A stretch of 10,594 nucleotides of DNA, from positions 1-10,594 of the forward strand of contig QUTJ01031264.1 in the NCBI GenBank assembly GCA_003573635.1, written 5' to 3'. The translations under genes and the position numbers were made by a program. Below, piece by piece: positions 7,801 to 10,594 of the stretch (positions are counted from its first letter, which is position 1; the number at the start of each line of letters is the position of its first letter). This DNA comes from Goniomonas avonlea (taxonomy: Eukaryota > Cryptophyceae > Goniomonadida > Goniomonadaceae). The notes under the pieces are model-generated. The model was not told the DNA's origin. It saw only the letters and a program-made list of their open reading frames with translations, and ran no database searches.

Positions 7801-8115
7801 TGACACACCCGATAGGAGGCACTTTTCGAGGCTGCGGACTGGGAGGAGCGTGCCATGGCTGGCAAGGGCGGCCACGCCGGCGCGATCGCCCATCATCATT
7901 ACCCTGGGCGCCCTAAAATCCCTCAAGCCGAGTTTCACCTTGACGTGGCCTCCATGGCGAAAGCAACGATGCTGGCCGGGCCTGCGCACCCAGCCGGAGG
8001 GGCGGCGGCCGCCAAGCGAACGAACAGCGCACGGTCTCATGGGCATAAGGAGAATAAGGTTATTGATCACGGCAGTAAGCGCGATAGCTGGGCGGAGCTG
8101 GACATGGATGGCTGA
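4767..8115 (+). CDS. AGC-family Ser/Thr protein kinase, S6K-like, complete
   Basis: Exons 4767-5845, 5897-6143, 6220-6333, 6517-6609, 6838-6927, 7370-7585 and 7816-8115 give about 712 residues. An in-frame TGA precedes 4731, so ATG 4767 is the first start. Residues 1-240 are disordered, with FEFDE at 13-17 resembling a TOR-signalling (TOS) motif. The kinase domain starts near 245: glycine loop GQGGFG (252-257), catalytic K274, helix-C E291, HRDLKPEN (364-371), DFG (384-386), activation-loop SFVGT with S401 as the PDK1-type site, and APE (410-412). Exon 4 carries the RRLGANG region and exon 5 the PPFRPNV start of the AGC tail. Exon 6 has an SP turn-motif candidate (S547) and the hydrophobic motif FQGFTF (561-566, phospho-site T565), then an E/R/Q-rich coiled coil. 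Exon 7 adds an unrecognised tail. The motif pattern in the C-tail is closest to p70 S6 kinase. All junctions keep frame. The least certain are 7370 (CTAAG acceptor) and 7586-7815. Confidence 0.9.
5846..5896 (+). other. Kinase intron 1 (51 nt)
   Basis: Donor AG|GTGGGT, acceptor TTTGCAG, with CTGAC at 5882-5886 as branch site. Phase 2. Splicing restores [15 protein letters not shown]; reading through gives a stop before the HRD motif. Confidence 0.95.
6144..6219 (+). other. Kinase intron 2 (76 nt)
   Basis: Donor ATG|GTGCGT, acceptor ATCTCAG, with a classical CTAAC branch site at 6203-6207. Phase 0. Joins WEMLM to [10 protein letters not shown], the usual position of the helix F to G linker. 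Confidence 0.95.
6334..6516 (+). other. Kinase intron 3 (183 nt)
   Basis: Donor GGG|GTGAGT, acceptor CTTGACAG, phase 0. Joins SLLKG to [14 protein letters not shown]. Its last 60 nt repeat TTGAC/TTGACAG several times (near 6458, 6470, 6489, 6499, 6510), so decoy branch and acceptor sites are present. Using the upstream AGs at 6466, 6484 or 6494 would shift the frame. Confidence 0.92.
6610..6837 (+). other. Kinase intron 4 (228 nt), G-rich
   Basis: Donor AAG|GTGCGA, acceptor CAAACAG, with CTGAC at 6822-6826. Phase 0. Joins NWDK to [14 protein letters not shown]. The section 6724-6820 is GA/G-rich with runs of up to seven G, on the transcript strand here, so an RNA G-quadruplex is possible. 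Confidence 0.92.
6928..7369 (+). other. Kinase intron 5 (442 nt)
   Basis: Donor CAG|GTACGC, acceptor CTCACTAAG, phase 0. Joins the start of the AGC tail (VREKYIQ) to [11 protein letters not shown], which fits S6K-type spacing between tail and turn motif. The second half is C/T-rich and includes a 22-bp tandem duplication. A good-looking TTTTGACAG at 7207-7215 leads into no family-like sequence. Confidence 0.78.
7271..7318. repeat. 22-bp tandem duplication
   Basis: CACTCTCGCCCATTCCTGCC plus AT at 7271-7292 is repeated exactly at 7297-7318, separated by GTAA. It lies in the pyrimidine-rich part of kinase intron 5. Perfect identity suggests a recent slippage event. Confidence 0.95.
7586..7815 (+). 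other. Kinase intron 6 (230 nt), with possible cassette exon
   Basis: Donor GAG|GTGCGA (same hexamer as intron 4), acceptor CCGATAG after a T-rich stretch with TTGAC. Phase 0. Joins WLQQEE to [12 protein letters not shown]. Reading through instead ends the protein at TGA 7598-7600 after four more codons. Inside it, 7703-7756 is open in phase and flanked by AG and GT. Confidence 0.7.
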
Positions 8116-8268
8116 CTATATCGGGAGCTGCCGGGATGTGTATTTAATGGTTTATTACTGTTATTGAACTCGTGGGGCGCCACGCCGCATCAATGGGAGA
8201 TGCGTTTCAGTTTTTCAATGTTCAACGTGTATGGGCCGACTTGGAGCTTGCCGAGTTGGGGCCGGTTG

Positions 8269-8274
8269 AATAAA
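8269..8274 (+). terminator. Likely poly(A) signal of the kinase gene
   Basis: AATAAA 154 bp after the stop codon at 8113-8115, a reasonable 3' UTR length. Cleavage would be expected some 10-30 bp further on. The hexamer is assumed to work as in other eukaryotes; some protist lineages use other signals. Confidence 0.45.
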
Positions 8275-8760
8275 CTCAGGTTCAAGTTCAAGTTGACGAG
8301 AATGTCTTAGGCTCCCAGATCCGCTGCTGCCACTGGCTTCAAGTCAATGACTCGGAATACTCCCAGTCTCAGTCGCTCCCTCTCTCTCGATCTCTCGATC
8401 AGATTCTCTCTACTTAGTCTACTGTAGTAGTCCGCGGTGCCTGCCAGCATGAGTGCATATGTGGCCGCTGTGTATAATATACCAGATCGCGCTACCGTCC
8501 CTAGCCTAGATATGGTTCACCTAATTACATCATATGTACGTTTGCAATCACGGATTTCGATAGAGGTGTACATGACGTGCAGGGCACTATATTTGTTGGT
8601 GCATGCTTCCAGCAGAGGATAATTGCATAGTAAACTCAGCTAGGAGCAAGGCCGACATGATACTATGATATGCACGGACCTCGATCTATAGCGATCGGGA
8701 GCCGGGATCGATGAGCGAGAGCGAGAAAGAGAGAGCTACGAGGTATATTCATGATTCAGA
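8275..8760. other. Intergenic sequence without a recognisable gene
   Basis: Contains short TC-rich and TCTCTCGA repeats around 8378-8412 and GAGCGAGA-type purines at 8711-8735. No ORF with family resemblance and no tRNA-like T-loop or cloverleaf were seen. Confidence 0.6.
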
Positions 8761-8765
8761 AGCAC

Positions 8766-8957
8766 TGCGGTGCACTGCGGCACCGCACTCGGAAACTGCA
8801 GACTCTGAGCACTGACAGCCTGAGCCGGCACACTGACAGTGTGTCAGTGACTTTGGGTCGAGTGCCGACTTGTTGCATACCAGCCCGGCCATATACCAGC
8901 CCGGTGTGAATACCAGCCGGCTGGTACGGGCACGTTCTGTAGTCTTTGAATACAGAA
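8766..8957. repeat. Cluster of perfect palindromes and short direct repeats
   Basis: Hairpin 8766-8773/8780-8787 (TGCGGTGC, 6-nt loop). Hairpin 8831-8838/8842-8849 (CACTGACA, 3-nt loop), overlapping an alternative palindrome 8829-8843 (CACACTG-A-CAGTGTG). Three direct repeats ATACCAGCC(C)GG at 8877-8888, 8893-8904 and 8910-8920. A 16-bp palindrome TACCAGCCGGCTGGTA at 8911-8926. Hairpin 8935-8941/8951-8957 (TTCTGTA, 9-nt loop). No coding potential. Confidence 0.85.
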
Positions 8958-8972
8958 GTTCCTCGCTAGAGC

Positions 8973-9237
8973 CTAGTGCCTCCTAGTCGAGCGTCGTACT
9001 AGTACTCCATATGTCGTACTAGTACTACATTTTCAGTACGATGGGTCATTTTTCGAATGGCCATAGATAGTGTTTTTTTTGGCGGATTGGTCCAGGATTG
9101 AAATCAGAGCGAGACCACATAAGGTCCGAATTGCTCCCAAACTGGCAATCAGATCAGGAAATTCTGTCATCGGAAAATTATCCACTGAAAAAAAACGTCG
9201 TACTGGTACGATATCGTACTCGACTAGGAGGCACTAG
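8973..9237. mobile_element. MITE-like element with 19-bp terminal inverted repeats
   Basis: CTAGTGCCTCCTAGTCGAG at 8973-8991 is repeated as its exact reverse complement at 9219-9237. Weaker inverted similarity continues inward for roughly 60-70 bp. Subterminal GTAC palindromes occur on both sides: GTACTAGTAC at 8996-9005 and 9016-9025, GTACGATATCGTAC at 9206-9219. The body is about 265 bp and encodes nothing, as expected of a non-autonomous DNA transposon. TA dinucleotides at 8974-8975 and 9235-9236 could be a TA target duplication with a 16-bp TIR, but outer similarity (GAGC) leaves the exact ends uncertain. Confidence 0.7.
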
Positions 9238-9600
9238 CTCGACGTTACTCTGTAACTGAAATCTCAACCACACAATATAATAATAACTGCGCGATCTTTC
9301 CGCGGCTTACCCAACTTTTACCGCCACACCATGTTTGAAATCCCGCGGCCGCCGCAAACCCTCCCGATGCCCGGAATACCTCTTCCTCGACTATAAATCC
9401 GGATCGCAGTCGGTGTCCGGACATCACCGCAATTCTATCTTTCAATATTAGAGCTTTACGAGCCCCGCCAATCAGATTTCGATATCTCTTCTAATTTCCG
9501 TCAAAGCTCGAATCGGCACACTTGTGAAACGGCAAAATCGGGGTGCAGCTCGCTCGCAAGCGACACCTTCTTGTGGCCTAAGTTGTGGGGCGGCACTGCG
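9238..9600 (+). promoter_or_regulatory. Upstream region of the CorA-like gene
   Basis: About 360 bp between the MITE-like element and ATG 9601. TATAAAT at 9392-9398 is a possible TATA box, about 200 bp upstream of the ATG. No other motif stands out, and no upstream coding exon is recognisable. Confidence 0.35.
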
Positions 9601-10539
9601 ATGAGGCCTGCGGTCAGTTTTTCCAAGCGGAGGAGCACGGCTTTGTTCGCTCCGACGCTTATGGCAGATTTGGGCTATCAGAGTGAGTTGCTTGAATGAA
9701 TCAAACTCCTCACTGACTGCGTGCGAGCAGGCGTGGACATCAACGTGCTGCGATTCACTCGAGACACAGAGCAGCCGGTGATGGAATCAAAGCTACAGTG
9801 GCCAGCAATTCAAGAAGATTTGAGACTCCTTCAAACGGTCCACGCGAAGGATAAGTCTCTCGCTTGGATTACTGTGACTGGCGTCGTCGGTGCTCGATGC
9901 AGAGAGCGGTTCAGACCGGAGGAGAGAAGAGAGTGCGAGGATATCCTTGCTGATTTCCAAATGGCCTTCGACCTCCCACCATACCTGCTTGATTGCGTCC
10001 TAGACGGTGACCTTGATCGCGACCCGGTTGTGTTTGGCAAGAGATCCAAGTCATTGTTTCTGACAGAAACTGTGCTGGGCATGCGTGAGTTCCAATTTGT
10101 GCACCGTCCCGTTGCTGAACTTATGCTCACAGCGCATGCGCACGACGGATTACCAAACCGCGAACAAAAGTTGCTTAAGGAGAGCATCGCCGTATTCTTG
10201 TTGGCTCCGAAACGGGTCATCATTACGATTCACTCGTCAAGGAGGTTGTGGGGAATCTGGGACACAGTCTACGACAAGATCAAGAACCCGCGATCCGTCG
10301 TGCGGTCAGAATTCGATTGTAAGTCAAAGAAACTGTTTGTTGAGAAAGCTCTGTGCGCAAAACGTTGATCTCAGACACCCACCAGCGACATTGATGCAGT
10401 TCACAACACCGTCCCTTTAATGACGGCGCACACAGTGTCGTACATCATGTACTCTATCATCGACGCGATGGTTGGAGCCTCGTTTCCGTTGATGGACGAA
10501 ATCTCGACAGAAATCAATGAGATTGTACAAGCAATGCAG
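9601..10539 (+). CDS. CorA-like divalent-cation (Mg2+) transporter, N-terminal part
   Basis: Exons 9601-9682, 9731-10318 and 10436-10539, with phases 1 and 1 at the two introns. They encode residues 1-258, then a likely donor at 10540 (CAG followed by GTGTCA); reading through would hit TGA within 11 codons. The visible part matches the cytosolic alpha/beta and helical domain of CorA proteins. It has a WITVTG strand, then DLPPYLLDCVLDGDLDRDP (the 'ledvld..qrPk' region), then ESIAVFLLAPKRVIITIHSS (the 'siFlg.n.LiTvh' strand). In exon 3, SYIMYSIIDAMVGASFPLMD corresponds to the 'yLlyallDaivd.yfpvle' helix of the family. The two transmembrane helices and the diagnostic GMN loop should lie to the right of the window, so ion selectivity cannot be judged. 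Upstream of ATG 9601 the frame stays open for some distance without an ATG in that frame that I can see. Product family likely; exact transport role inferred. Confidence 0.78.
9683..9730 (+). other. CorA-like gene intron 1 (48 nt)
   Basis: Donor CAGA|GTGAGT, acceptor GCGAGCAG, with CTGAC at about 9714-9718. Phase 1; joins GYQ-S-VDINVLRFTRD. Very short, like the 51-nt kinase intron. Confidence 0.82.
10319..10435 (+). other. CorA-like gene intron 2 (117 nt)
   Basis: Donor GATT|GTAAGT, acceptor GCACACAG, with ATGAC upstream. Phase 1; joins RSEFD to L-SYIMYSIIDAMV, restoring the CorA helix. Reading through gives a lysine-rich peptide ending at 10368. Confidence 0.85.
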
Positions 10540-10594
10540 GTGTCACCCAACTCAGGTTCGTGCTTCCCCTGACGAAAGTTCCACGAGGAGCCCC

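Noticed and set aside
8437-8622. 61-codon plus-strand ORF
   Set aside because: Short, no motif, no support from splice sites or neighbours.
8877-8920. Three evenly spaced repeats considered as a CRISPR array
   Set aside because: Repeats are 11-12 bp with 4-5-bp gaps in a eukaryotic context; far too short for CRISPR.
9245-9445. 66-codon minus-strand ORF
   Set aside because: No recognisable motif and composition like intergenic sequence. It lies between the MITE-like element and the CorA gene.

Overview
The window comes from a nuclear genome, most likely of a unicellular eukaryote (alga or other protist). All three genes are interrupted by GT-AG introns with CTGAC/TTGAC/CTAAC-like branch sites. 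Exons carry clean protein families. Introns are full of (GT)n, (CACCA)n, GA/CT-rich and G-rich simple sequence. I cannot name the lineage: GC-rich coding sequence, GTGCG-type donors and GA/CT-rich introns would fit several algal groups.

Layout. (1) Minus strand, 4097 down past the left edge: an SLC14/UT-family urea transporter. Five exons are visible (4097-2784, 2312-2208, 1433-1331, 971-864, 435-289). The last exon lies outside the window. It has a ~295-residue Pro/Ser-rich N-terminal tail, then both homologous halves of the urea channel. (2) Plus strand, 4767-8115: a complete seven-exon AGC protein kinase of about 712 residues. It most resembles ribosomal S6 kinase, with a candidate TOR-signalling motif near the N-terminus, a full kinase domain, an AGC C-tail with an SP turn-motif candidate and an FQGFTF hydrophobic motif, and a long charged C-terminal extension. 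(3) Plus strand, 9601 to beyond the right edge: the N-terminal part of a CorA-like divalent-cation transporter (three exons visible).

The urea transporter and the kinase are divergent, with 669 bp between start codons, so they may share a promoter region. A TOR-effector-like kinase beside a nitrogen-source transporter whose tail carries an RxRxxT site is suggestive but unproven.

The non-genic stretch 8116-9600 holds a likely poly(A) signal, a cluster of perfect palindromes, and a ~265-bp element bounded by an exact 19-bp inverted repeat (8973-8991 / 9219-9237) that looks like a non-autonomous DNA transposon (MITE). Intron 1 of the urea transporter holds a degenerate CCAATCACGTCA-type array ending just before a TATA-like box on the opposite strand, which is the most unusual regulatory-looking structure here. 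All splice models are manual, based on phase, splice consensus and protein-family continuity.
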